From Desulfosporosinus sp. Sb-LF (lineage in GTDB: Bacteria > Bacillota > Desulfitobacteriia > Desulfitobacteriales > Desulfitobacteriaceae), in contig NZ_SPQR01000018.1 in the NCBI RefSeq assembly GCF_004766055.1, forward strand, positions 1-57,791: 57,791 nt of DNA, written 5' to 3'. The notes beneath the pieces were generated by a model. The model worked only from the letters and a program-made list of their open reading frames with translations, was not told the origin of the DNA and searched no databases. Below, in pieces: positions 47,312 to 55,124 of this stretch (within the stretch, counting starts at the first letter, position 1; every line of letters begins with the position of its first letter). The translations under genes were made by a program, and so were the position numbers.

Positions 47312-47617
47312 ATGCAAGCCCTTTGGGTTATGCTTCTAGTCATGGGAGTGGCTATTTCGATACGTGAACGAAAGTATATGACGATGTGGCGATCATCTCA
47401 ACCAACGTCAAATCAGCTGGCTTCAGTCGTAAGTCAATTGGTTGGCACAGCAGGAGGAATTTATCTCTCACTGGAACTCTTATTCTCCTTCCTGAAAATA
47501 CCCGAAGATTGGTGGAGTCAATCTGTTTTCTTTGTTGAGCCACTTGCTGCCATTTCCTTAATTCTTGCAATCGTACAACCGTTTGGCGTAAAAGCTTGGA
47601 TGAGACTTAGGAAATAG
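47312..47617 (+). CDS. Small membrane protein of unknown function
   Basis: ATG 47312 with GGGGGAG six bases upstream gives 101 residues. Three hydrophobic segments are visible: about 1-16 (QALWVMLLVMGVAIS), 38-60 (VSQLVGTAGGIYLSLELLFSFL) and 68-90 (SVFFVEPLAAISLILAIVQPF). Basic residues follow the first segment (RERKYMTMWR). No family recognised. It is closely followed by ymxH (17 bases) and could share its transcript; with the DPA genes downstream, a sporulation role is conceivable but unproven. Confidence 0.75.
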   Translation: MQALWVMLLVMGVAISIRERKYMTMWRSSQPTSNQLASVVSQLVGTAGGIYLSLELLFSFLKIPEDWWSQSVFFVEPLAAISLILAIVQPFGVKAWMRLRK

Positions 47618-47634
47618 GGAAGGGAGAGGATAAG

Positions 47635-47901
47635 ATGCTTTTGAGTGAACTTGCTGGTAAAGAGATTATCAATCTTCATGATGGTGTAAAATTAGGTCTG
47701 GTGGGAGACGCTGATCTTGATATTTCTTTAAACGGATCTGTGGAGGCAATCATTCTAACTCCACGCGGGGGGGCAGGATTTTGGGGTTCAAGGGGAGAAC
47801 GGGAACGCGATATCTTGGTGATTCCTTGGCAAACTATTAAAAAAGTAGGTTCTGAGGTTATTATCATTGATTTGCAGAATAAATCAAAAAATAACCGATA
47901 A
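47635..47901 (+). CDS. ymxH: YlmC/YmxH family PRC-barrel protein
   Basis: An 88-residue protein with the PRC-barrel pattern seen in sporulation proteins YlmC and YmxH: LLSELAGKEIINLHDGVKLG, DADLDISLNGSVEAIIL and the DILVIPWQTIKKVGSEVIIID end. A PGGA-like loop (TPRGGAGFWGSRG) is in the centre. Function is unknown in the family. Gene position before the dpa genes matches Bacillus ymxH. Confidence 0.85.
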   Translation: MLLSELAGKEIINLHDGVKLGLVGDADLDISLNGSVEAIILTPRGGAGFWGSRGERERDILVIPWQTIKKVGSEVIIIDLQNKSKNNR

Positions 47902-47955
47902 TATTCAATTTGACAGAGGACGGGATACCCAATAGAATGAATGGTAAAGCTGTAA

Positions 47956-47986
47956 CCCCGCATTGCATTTGGCAAACGGGGTTTTT
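47956..47986 (+). terminator. Terminator after ymxH
   Basis: CCCCG (47956-47960) pairs with CGGGG (47977-47981), with an inner TGC/GCA pair, and TTTTT follows. Confidence 0.6.
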
Positions 47987-48012
47987 GGCTTATCATCGCA
48001 GGAGGGGTTTCG

Positions 48013-48816
48013 TTGAAAAAAATTCGAGTTTTCATAGCTGGAGCAAGCGGGAAAATGGGTCAGGAAGTGATTCGTTCGCTTTTGGGACAAGATGATATGC
48101 TTTTGGTAGGAGCTTCAGATACAAGACATCAAGGGATGGACATAGGATTTATTGTGGGTCTTCCGCGAGTTGGTGTAGATATTACGGGTCCATTGGATCC
48201 TGAAATCTTACGAACGTCGCGTGCTGATGTTTTAGTGGATTTTACGAATCCTCAATCTGTATTAAAAAACGCAAAAATGGCAATTATGGCTGGAGTAGTT
48301 CCGGTCGTGGGAACAACTGGGTTAGACGAAGCTGAGATTGAAGAAATTCGAGCGCTCGTTGTTAAAGAACAGGTAGGAGCGTTCCTTGCTCCGAATTTCT
48401 CGATCGGGGCAATTTTGATGATGCGCTTTGCTAAGGAAGCGGCAAAATACTTTCCCAATGTGGATATTATTGAATTGCACCACGATCAAAAATTAGATGC
48501 TCCATCAGGAACCGCATTAAAAACAGCAGAGATGATCTTAGAAGACCGTGGTCCCATGGTTCAAGGACACCCGAATGAGTACGAGAAAGTTTCTGGAGCA
48601 AGGGGCGCAGATGTTGAGGGTATTCATATTCACTCTGTCCGTTTACCTGGCTTGATTGCCCATCAAGAAGTATTATTTGGGGGATTAGGCCAGGCCCTAA
48701 CAATTAGGCATGATGCGTTTTCAAGAGAGACCTATATGCCGGGAGTTATGTTGAGTATTCGCAAAGCGATTGAATTGACTGGTCTCGTCATTGGATTGGA
48801 TAATTTCCTCGATTAG
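48013..48816 (+). CDS. dapB: 4-hydroxy-tetrahydrodipicolinate reductase
   Basis: DapB reduces the DapA product with NAD(P)H to tetrahydrodipicolinate on the lysine/diaminopimelate route. The nucleotide motif is GASGKMGQE (about 9-17). The substrate block ELHHDQKLDAPSGTALKTAE holds the catalytic His and Lys. Start is TTG with AGGAGGGG eight bases before. 267 residues. Its presence beside dpaAB puts the lysine and spore dipicolinate branches together. Confidence 0.95.
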   Translation: MKKIRVFIAGASGKMGQEVIRSLLGQDDMLLVGASDTRHQGMDIGFIVGLPRVGVDITGPLDPEILRTSRADVLVDFTNPQSVLKNAKMAIMAGVVPVVGTTGLDEAEIEEIRALVVKEQVGAFLAPNFSIGAILMMRFAKEAAKYFPNVDIIELHHDQKLDAPSGTALKTAEMILEDRGPMVQGHPNEYEKVSGARGADVEGIHIHSVRLPGLIAHQEVLFGGLGQALTIRHDAFSRETYMPGVMLSIRKAIELTGLVIGLDNFLD

Positions 48817-48831
48817 GTAATTATCCAGCGT

Positions 48832-48861
48832 AACCGTAGCCCGCATTCCCTCATATAATGG
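48832..48861 (+). promoter_or_regulatory. Candidate mother-cell sigma (SigK-like) promoter of dpaA
   Basis: AACC at 48832-48835 and CATATAATG at 48853-48861 with 17 bases between resemble the SigK pattern (AC, then CATAnnnTA-like). In Bacillus the dpa genes are SigK-controlled. A vegetative -10 (TATAAT, 48855-48860) also lies within it, but without a good -35. Confidence 0.4.
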
Positions 48862-48902
48862 ATAGTAGTCAAAGGGACACTGTCTCAAAGGGGGGCATAA
48901 AG

Positions 48903-49814
48903 ATGAGTGCGGGTTTGAAAGGAATTCGTTTAGCCGTAATCGGGGGGGATGAGCGAGAAATATACTTGATCCCCGAACTTCAAAAACAGGGAGCCTACAT
49001 AGTCGGGGTCGGATTCGAGAATGCTTCTCCCATACCGGGATTGACGCTTGCGCCATCACTACAAGACGTAGTTGGCCAAGTGGATGCATTGCTTTTTCCA
49101 ATGTTCGGCACTGATGAACGTGGGGTTGTGAAAGCCAAGTACTCTGCTTCGCCTATTGTATTAAACAAAGAAGTACTTCGAGCTATTCCAGCGCGTGTAC
49201 CACTAATTATTGGATTCGCGCGGCCAGCTTTGAGGTCAATAGCAGAGAACCTGGGAATCCAATTGGTAGAAACCGCAATCCTTGATGAACTTGCTATCCT
49301 TAATTCTATACCTTCGGCAGAAGGAGCCATTCAGATGGCGATGGAGTCCACTACCATTACAATTCATGGAAGTGAGAGCGTCGTCATTGGCTTGGGGCGA
49401 AGTGGGTGGACGCTAGCACGCATGTTACAAGGGATTGGAGCACACGTGACGGGGGTTGCTCGTAAGCCTAAGGTCCTAGCGCGTGCAACCGAAATGGGAC
49501 TCCATGCAGTCCATTTTGCAGATCTTGAGGATGAGATTGGTCGTGCGGAAATTATCTTCAATACCGTACCTCAACCAATATTAGATCGCGTGATGTTAGA
49601 AAAGGTGGCGCGGGATGCGGTCATTGTGGATTTGGCTTCTATACCAGGGGGCACAGATTTTGAATATGCGCAGATGTTGGGCATAAAAGCACTTCTGGCT
49701 CCGGGTCTTCCTGGCATTGTAGCTCCCAAAACGGCTGGCAAAATTCTTGCTCAAATTTACCCGCAACTTATTCTTCGTCACTTGACCACAGGGAATGGTT
49801 CGTTTCAGTCTTGA
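48903..49814 (+). CDS. dpaA: Dipicolinate synthase subunit A
   Basis: SpoVFA/DpaA together with DpaB oxidises dihydrodipicolinate to dipicolinic acid, up to a tenth of spore dry weight. The 303-residue protein (ATG 48903, AAGGGGGG before) has an N-terminal domain LAVIGGDEREIYLIPEL, and a central NAD(P)-binding VVIGLGRSGWTLARMLQGIG (about 159-178), as in the D-isomer-dehydrogenase-like fold. The DLASIPGGTDFEYA block and LPGIVAPKTAGKILA end are typical. It is expressed in the mother cell in the model organism. Confidence 0.95.
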   Translation: MSAGLKGIRLAVIGGDEREIYLIPELQKQGAYIVGVGFENASPIPGLTLAPSLQDVVGQVDALLFPMFGTDERGVVKAKYSASPIVLNKEVLRAIPARVPLIIGFARPALRSIAENLGIQLVETAILDELAILNSIPSAEGAIQMAMESTTITIHGSESVVIGLGRSGWTLARMLQGIGAHVTGVARKPKVLARATEMGLHAVHFADLEDEIGRAEIIFNTVPQPILDRVMLEKVARDAVIVDLASIPGGTDFEYAQMLGIKALLAPGLPGIVAPKTAGKILAQIYPQLILRHLTTGNGSFQS

Positions 49815-49832
49815 AAGTGGAGGTGCGAAGGG

Positions 49833-50420
49833 ATGCAGGTTGACGGGTTAAAAATTGGGTTTGCTGTTACGGGATCACATTGTATGTTACATGAAGTTTC
49901 AAAGGTCATGAAACAACTAGTTGATGAGGGTGCTGATGTGACACCCATTATCTCCTATTCGGTTGAAACTATGGATACTCGTTTTGGAAAATCAGCGGAA
50001 TGGAAAAGTAAATTTAAGGAAATTACGCATAAAGAATTGATTCAGACGATCCCAGCTGCTGAGCCGGTTGGGCCCAAGAAGATGTTCGATTGTTTGGTTA
50101 TTGCTCCGTGTACCGGAAATACCTTGGCTAAACTGGCGAACGGAATTACGGATACACCAGTACTCATGGCAGCAAAATCTCATCTTCGAAATCAAAGACC
50201 GTTAATCTTGGCGATTTCTACTAATGATGGCTTAGGGTTAAATGCGCGCAATATCGGAACTTTGCTCATCACGAAGAGCATTTATTTGGTACCGTTTGGT
50301 CAAGATAATCCCGCTGATAAAGCGAATTCTTTAGTGGCACATATGGATAAAGTTAAGGACACTATTCTTATGGCTTGTGAAGGAAAACAAATTCAACCAG
50401 TACTTTGGGATTATCGATAA
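49833..50420 (+). CDS. dpaB: Dipicolinate synthase subunit B
   Basis: SpoVFB/DpaB, a 195-residue flavoprotein-fold subunit. The KIGFAVTGSHCMLHEVSKVMK opening, the VIAPCTGNTLAKLANGITDTPVLMAAKSHL centre and NDGLGLNARNIGTLL are the family hallmarks. GGAGGTG upstream of the ATG; 18 bases after dpaA. A terminator after it separates it from asd. Confidence 0.95.
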   Translation: MQVDGLKIGFAVTGSHCMLHEVSKVMKQLVDEGADVTPIISYSVETMDTRFGKSAEWKSKFKEITHKELIQTIPAAEPVGPKKMFDCLVIAPCTGNTLAKLANGITDTPVLMAAKSHLRNQRPLILAISTNDGLGLNARNIGTLLITKSIYLVPFGQDNPADKANSLVAHMDKVKDTILMACEGKQIQPVLWDYR

Positions 50421-50443
50421 AGTGCTAATGGCCTAACAAAACA

Positions 50444-50475
50444 AGGTGCCTTGCTTTTTCGAGCAGGGCACCCTT
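50444..50475 (+). terminator. Terminator of dpaAB
   Basis: AAGGTGCCTTGCT (from 50444) pairs with AGCAGGGCACC(C)TT across a short TTTTTCG loop, allowing one mismatch and a bulge, followed by a short T run. Confidence 0.65.
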
Positions 50476-50519
50476 TACACAACGTGAATTGTAGCCAAAA
50501 ATAAGGAGGAACATAAGGG

Positions 50520-51509
50520 ATGCCGAATGTAGCAATCGTTGGCGCCACGGGCGCAGTTGGACAAGAGTTTTTGAAAATCCTCGCCGAACGCAATTTTCCT
50601 ATTAATAAACTGAGATTGTTAGCCACAAAGCGATCTGCTGGTAAACGTATTCTATGGCAAGGCCAGGAATTAGAGGTTCAAGAGACAACCCATGAGAGTT
50701 TTAAGGGTATTGATATTGCTCTTTTTGCTGGAGGATCAGGAAGTACGGAGTATGCCCATGCTGCGGTCAATAGCGGGGCGGTTGTGATCGATAATAGTAG
50801 CGCTTTTCGGCTTGATCCAGAAGTCCCTCTTGTTGTACCTGAAGTTAATCCTGAAGATGTCCAATGGCATAAGGGGATTATTGCCAACCCAAATTGTTCA
50901 ACAATTATTATGGCGGTTGCCCTCAAGCCAATCTATGATTTAGCAGGAATTCGTCGTGTCGTTGTTTCGACCTACCAAGCCGTATCCGGAGCGGGACGAG
51001 AAGGTATTGAGGAACTTGAATCACAGGTTAAGGCCTGGTCTCAAGGTGAAGACCTCAAAGCGAATGTTTTCCCTTATCAAATTGCTTTTAATCTTATTCC
51101 CCGTATTGATGTATTTCAAGAGGGAGACTACACCAAAGAAGAGTGGAAGATGGTCAAGGAAACACAAAAGATTTTCCACGCTCCAAATATGGCTATCACA
51201 GCAACTACGGTTCGTGTACCGGTTTTCCGCAGTCATTCGGAGTCAATAAATGTTGAGACTGACCGGTTAGTTAGTGTCTCCGAAGTCCGAGCGGCTTTGA
51301 GTAAAGCAGCAGGTGTTATTGTAGATGACGAGCCTAGTAAGGACCACTATCCGATGCCCTGGTTTAGCTCTGACAAGGACGAAGTCTATGTCGGGCGCTT
51401 GCGTAAAGACTTTTCCATTGCTCAAGGGTTTAACTTGTGGGTGGCCGGAGATCAAATTCGTAAGGGCGCGGCGACAAACGCCGTGCAAATTGCAGAACTC
51501 CTTTTATAA
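50520..51509 (+). CDS. asd: Aspartate-semialdehyde dehydrogenase
   Basis: Asd reduces aspartyl phosphate to aspartate semialdehyde with NADPH. The 329-residue protein has GATGAVGQE at 8-16, the active-site Cys126 in NPNCSTI, the substrate-binding AVSGAGREGIEEL and the RVPVFRSHS histidine. AAGGAGG precedes the ATG. It heads asd-dapG-dapA, the standard sporulation-linked order. Confidence 0.96.
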   Translation: MPNVAIVGATGAVGQEFLKILAERNFPINKLRLLATKRSAGKRILWQGQELEVQETTHESFKGIDIALFAGGSGSTEYAHAAVNSGAVVIDNSSAFRLDPEVPLVVPEVNPEDVQWHKGIIANPNCSTIIMAVALKPIYDLAGIRRVVVSTYQAVSGAGREGIEELESQVKAWSQGEDLKANVFPYQIAFNLIPRIDVFQEGDYTKEEWKMVKETQKIFHAPNMAITATTVRVPVFRSHSESINVETDRLVSVSEVRAALSKAAGVIVDDEPSKDHYPMPWFSSDKDEVYVGRLRKDFSIAQGFNLWVAGDQIRKGAATNAVQIAELLL

Positions 51510-51544
51510 AATCATGCCAACATTCATGGAAGAAAGAGGAGGGA

Positions 51545-52777
51545 ATGGGCTTGCGTATTTTGGTACAGAAGTTTGGCGGGACTTCCGTGGCCACAGAAGA
51601 GCGGAGAGCTCAGGTGGCCTCCAAAGTTTCGGAGGCTGTTCATTGTGGATATTCTCCAGTGATTGTCGTTTCGGCGATTGGTCGTTCCGGGGATCCTTAC
51701 GCAACAGATACGTTTCTGACTATGGTAAAAGGAATCTATCCTGATTTACCAAAACGCGAATTGGATCTTTTAATGAGTTGTGGGGAAGTGATTTCTGGAG
51801 CTGTTTTAGTAAGTACGTTAAATAGTCAGGGATTTGAGGCGGTTCTTCTTACTGGAGGGCAAGCAGGAATTATCACTAACAATGATTTCGGGGATGCCCG
51901 AATTGTACGGGTGGAACCAGGTGCTATACTAAATAAGCTTTCAGAAGGAAAAGTGGTCGTCGTCGCAGGATTCCAGGGAATGACCGAAGATGGTCAGATT
52001 ACAACCCTTGGACGAGGAGGAAGCGACACGACGGCCTCTGCACTTGGGGTGGCCCTTAATGCTGAATCTATCGATATTTATACAGATGTTGAGGGAATCA
52101 TGACGGCAGATCCTAGAATCGTTGAAGATGCGCGTATTTTGGATACGGTTACTTATAATGAAATTTGTCAATTAGCCTACCAAGGATCTAAAGTCATACA
52201 CCCTCGCGCTGTAGAAATAGCAATGCAACGGAATATTCCGCTCAGAATTAAATCAACTTTTTCAGATACACCAGGAACATTGGTGACCAACATGCATCCG
52301 GATCGAGGAGTAGGCACCGATATTACCACTGATCGTATCATAACGGGAATTGCTCATACATTAAGTGTCACCCAACTTCGAATTTTAAAAGGGGATGCTC
52401 CTGACTTACATCTGACAGACAAACGGATTTTTAAAGCGATGGCACTTGCAGATATTAGCGTGGATTTTATCAGCGTACAGCCAGAAGCGGTGCTTTACAC
52501 CGTTTCAGATGAGGTTGCGTCCAAAGCTGTTAAAATTCTAGAAAATATGGGCTATGAACCAGGGGTTGTATCAAACTGTTCTAAAGTTTCGATTATTGGC
52601 GCCGGAATAGCAGGTGTTCCCGGTGTTATGGCTGACATGGTTGAAGCGCTTTCAGACGCTGGAGTGACTATCTTACAATCTGCTGATTCACATACGACCA
52701 TTTGGGTGCTGGTGCATAAAGAAGACATGGTGAACGCTGTAAAAACTTTACACAAAAAGTTTCAACTAGGGGTTTAA
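51545..52777 (+). CDS. dapG: Aspartokinase (DapG type, ACT-regulated)
   Basis: Aspartokinase phosphorylates aspartate. The 410-residue protein has KFGGTSV at 9-15, GRGGSDTTASALG near 160, ADPRIV and two C-terminal ACT domains (about 270-400). It is classed as DapG (aspartokinase I, the diaminopimelate-sensitive enzyme in Bacillus) from its place between asd and dapA; sensitivity here is inferred. GAGGAGGGA precedes the ATG. Confidence 0.93.
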   Translation: MGLRILVQKFGGTSVATEERRAQVASKVSEAVHCGYSPVIVVSAIGRSGDPYATDTFLTMVKGIYPDLPKRELDLLMSCGEVISGAVLVSTLNSQGFEAVLLTGGQAGIITNNDFGDARIVRVEPGAILNKLSEGKVVVVAGFQGMTEDGQITTLGRGGSDTTASALGVALNAESIDIYTDVEGIMTADPRIVEDARILDTVTYNEICQLAYQGSKVIHPRAVEIAMQRNIPLRIKSTFSDTPGTLVTNMHPDRGVGTDITTDRIITGIAHTLSVTQLRILKGDAPDLHLTDKRIFKAMALADISVDFISVQPEAVLYTVSDEVASKAVKILENMGYEPGVVSNCSKVSIIGAGIAGVPGVMADMVEALSDAGVTILQSADSHTTIWVLVHKEDMVNAVKTLHKKFQLGV

Positions 52778-52812
52778 TGAGGTAACTATTGTGAAAAGAA
52801 AGGGTGAGAAAG

Positions 52813-53769
52813 ATGTCTTTTGGAAGAGTGTTGACAGCCATGGTAACTCCTATGAATGAAGCATTGGAGGTTGATTATGAAGAAGCAGCACGCTTAGCTC
52901 AGTACTTATTTATCCATGGATCTGATGGCATCGTGGTTTGTGGAACGACAGGAGAATCACCGACAGTCACAGACAAGGAAAAAATAGAATTATTTAGGGT
53001 AGTAAAGGCAGCCTTAGGCTCAAAATGTACGGTGATTGCCGGAATTGGGTCTAATTCGACGGATTCCAGTATTAAACTTGCTCGTCAGGCTGCGGCAACA
53101 GGTGTTGATGGACTGATGGCAGTGGTGCCTTATTATAATAAACCCTCACAAGAGGGGATGTTTCAACACTTTAAAGCGATTGCGGAGGCAACGTCTCTTC
53201 CCTTAATGCTTTATAATGTACCAGGTAGGACCTCAGCTAATTTATCGCCTGAGACTGTGAAAAGATTATCCGAGATTTCAAACATTGTTGCCTTAAAGGA
53301 GGCGGCAGGTTCCCTTGATCAGGTGAGTGAGCTTAAAAGGATGTTACCTTCAGAGTTTGAGGTTTTTAGTGGAGATGACTCTTTGACTTTGCCTATGTTG
53401 GCTTTAGGCTGTAGTGGAATCGTTAGTGTGGCAGCCCATGTCATTGGGGATGAAATGAAAGAAATGGTGGATGCGTGGTTTGCTGGGGATACGGCCCGGG
53501 CGACAAGGTTGCATCTTGAACTTTTCCCAATATTTAAGGGTATTTTCGTGACGGCAAACCCGGTTCCAATAAAGGCCCTCTTGAATATGGATGGGATTAA
53601 AGCTGGCGGAGTTCGTCTGCCTCTAGTTAAGGCGACATCAGAAGAAATAAAATTTTTAAAAGACCTTATGAATAATTTTAAAAGTGTGCACACCGATAGC
53701 CCTAAGAGCACTCGAGTAATTTCGGAATTGAAAGTCGCGTCAGAAAAGGTTAGTAACCCAATTGCTTAG
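52813..53769 (+). CDS. dapA: 4-hydroxy-tetrahydrodipicolinate synthase
   Basis: DapA condenses pyruvate and aspartate semialdehyde. TIM-barrel with Tyr134 in LYNVPGRT and Schiff-base Lys162 in VALKEAAG, plus CGTTGESPT. ATG 52813 is preferred; a GTG at 52804 is nearer the AAAGGG site. At 318 residues it is longer than the common 290, the extra residues forming a hydrophilic tail after the barrel (SPKSTRVISELKVASEK). A strong hairpin ends the operon. Confidence 0.95.
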   Translation: MSFGRVLTAMVTPMNEALEVDYEEAARLAQYLFIHGSDGIVVCGTTGESPTVTDKEKIELFRVVKAALGSKCTVIAGIGSNSTDSSIKLARQAAATGVDGLMAVVPYYNKPSQEGMFQHFKAIAEATSLPLMLYNVPGRTSANLSPETVKRLSEISNIVALKEAAGSLDQVSELKRMLPSEFEVFSGDDSLTLPMLALGCSGIVSVAAHVIGDEMKEMVDAWFAGDTARATRLHLELFPIFKGIFVTANPVPIKALLNMDGIKAGGVRLPLVKATSEEIKFLKDLMNNFKSVHTDSPKSTRVISELKVASEKVSNPIA

Positions 53770-53865
53770 AAAATCACTACAATTCATTACAATAAATCAT
53801 GCCTTAGGGACGTAAATGAAATAATATAGCGTTATCCTTCATAGATTTACGTTAGGCGCGAAGGA

Positions 53866-53913
53866 GGGGTTGTAACGAACTTATTTCCAGTTTGTTACAA
53901 CCCCATTTTTTTT
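53866..53913 (+). terminator. Terminator of dapA operon, hairpin family copy 3
   Basis: GGGGTTGTAACGAACT (53866-53881) pairs with AGTTTGTTACAACCCC (53889-53904), one G-T pair, and an eight-T run follows (53906-53913). It shares TGTAAC(A/G)AACT with the hairpin at 1231-1270. Confidence 0.85.
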
Positions 53914-53981
53914 ACTCCAAATGTTATGTGACTACTAACTACTTGGTGGTGTATATCCTCTTTTCGGATAGCGTTCACGAC

Positions 53982-54494
53982 TTAGTCAATTGTAAACTTC
54001 CATCCGCAATAGAATTCATCAGGATGAGGGTCAGGTGGGCAGGCTACGCAAATCGTCTTAATTCGTGGGTCAATCGTAGAAGCGAATAATGAATACTCCA
54101 CTTCTCCAACTGGTTTGCAAGGATGATCTGGAAGGTTCTTCCTCTTGCGTGCAGATTGAACGCGACAATCTTTCATATAGAAAACTAATGTTCGATCATC
54201 TGGTCTAGAGCTTTCTTGCTCATTTAAAAAGGCATAAAGTCGGAACTTCAGCGCTCTTTCCAGTGCATCAAGTCCCCCATTTTTAGGCAAATCGAGGAAG
54301 GACATTATGCGTTTGGCTTCAATAACTGTAAACTTCCTCCATGCTTCGACATCACGCTCAACTGCTTCATCAAGTCCACGTGCTTGTTCAATGGCTTGGA
54401 ACCAAAGCCCATCGTGAGCCAACCAACGTTTGGCGAAATCACCCAACAGCTCCAAAGCTTGTTCTCGTGTTAGGTCTTCCTTAGAGTTCAACAT
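53982..54494 (-). CDS. Conserved cysteine-containing protein of unknown function (DUF6125-like)
   Basis: A soluble 170-residue protein. It has a helical N-terminal two thirds (REQALELLGDFAKRWLAHDG, WFQAIEQARGLDEAVERDVE) and a C-terminal part with conserved-looking Cys residues (KDCRVQSARKRKNLPDHPC, TICVACPPDPHPDEFYCGW). The pattern resembles proteins I know as DUF6125, of unknown role and common in anaerobes; this is from memory and not verified. The Cys arrangement could bind metal. GGGGGAG precedes the ATG. It is on the strand opposite the flanking operons. Confidence 0.8.
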   Translation of the reverse strand: MLNSKEDLTREQALELLGDFAKRWLAHDGLWFQAIEQARGLDEAVERDVEAWRKFTVIEAKRIMSFLDLPKNGGLDALERALKFRLYAFLNEQESSRPDDRTLVFYMKDCRVQSARKRKNLPDHPCKPVGEVEYSLFASTIDPRIKTICVACPPDPHPDEFYCGWKFTID

Positions 54495-54577
54495 CTTAAT
54501 TTCTCCCCCTCTTAATATATATTGAAAATTCTCTATATTAAGAGTATTCGATTTCTATTCTCAAATTCCTGCCTAAT

Positions 54578-54606
54578 AAAAAAAAGTCACCACCCACTGT
54601 GGGTGG
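54578..54606 (-). terminator. Terminator of the DUF1540 gene (minus strand)
   Basis: On the minus strand CCACCC and GGGTGG form the stem (extendable to CCACCCAC/GTGGGTGG), followed by eight T (A run at 54578-54585 on the plus strand). Confidence 0.75.
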
Positions 54607-54650
54607 CGAACTTGAGGATTAGTGAAATGGTTTTGAACAAATTGCTCAGA

Positions 54651-54788
54651 CTATTTGTTTTGAGGTTCGTAGAAAGCACACTCTGCTTCACGATCCATTA
54701 AGCTAGATGTGACGCTTAGCGTCTCAAGTTGACAGTGTCCATCTTCGTTGTGATTACATTGAACTGCTGAACAAACAACATTGGTCAT
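54651..54788 (-). CDS. Small DUF1540 domain protein
   Basis: A 45-residue protein read on the minus strand with a GGAAGGTGG ribosome-binding site before its ATG. It begins MTNVVCSAVQCNHNEDGHC and then LETLSVTSS and AECAFYEPQNK. The pattern V-x-C-x(4)-C-x(3-8)-C...C-x-F is that of DUF1540, a short four-cysteine motif found in spore-forming Firmicutes, probably metal binding. It has its own terminator. Too short for most gene callers. It forms a minus-strand island with the preceding Cys-containing gene. Confidence 0.8.
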   Translation of the reverse strand: MTNVVCSAVQCNHNEDGHCQLETLSVTSSLMDREAECAFYEPQNK

Positions 54789-54900
54789 GATTTTAACCAC
54801 CTTCCTCGACAATACTCAAAGTTATAGTTTCACAAAACGAACTATTATATACTTACATAAAGTCAGATAAGTATTGTATGAACTGTCAGTGGGAAGTAAC

Positions 54901-54929
54901 TTGCCAGTTGGCGCTTTGCGCGCTATAAT
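54901..54929 (+). promoter_or_regulatory. Candidate promoter of RNase J gene
   Basis: TTGCCA at 54901-54906 and TATAAT at 54924-54929 are 17 bases apart. The resulting leader is about 190 bases. The 54789-55124 gap otherwise holds only a 66-codon frame without a ribosome-binding site, which I do not accept as a gene. Confidence 0.6.
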
Positions 54930-55124
54930 GAACTATATTTATTGTGCGGCTAGTTTCATAGATGCTTTTCGAAATACTGACGAATACTGGGCGTCGTTGT
55001 GTTCGTTTTTGGTATTTCGCGTCTTTTTGGTGTCTATGTATTGGGCATCGAAGGAACCACGAGGGTCTCCTTAGCTTTTTAGGCACAATGCAAGAGATAA
55101 AATAAATACAGGAGGTAGATTTGA

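Noticed and set aside
54874-55074. 66-codon frame before RNase J
   Set aside because: It overlaps the likely promoter of the RNase J gene, lacks a ribosome-binding site and has no recognisable pattern.
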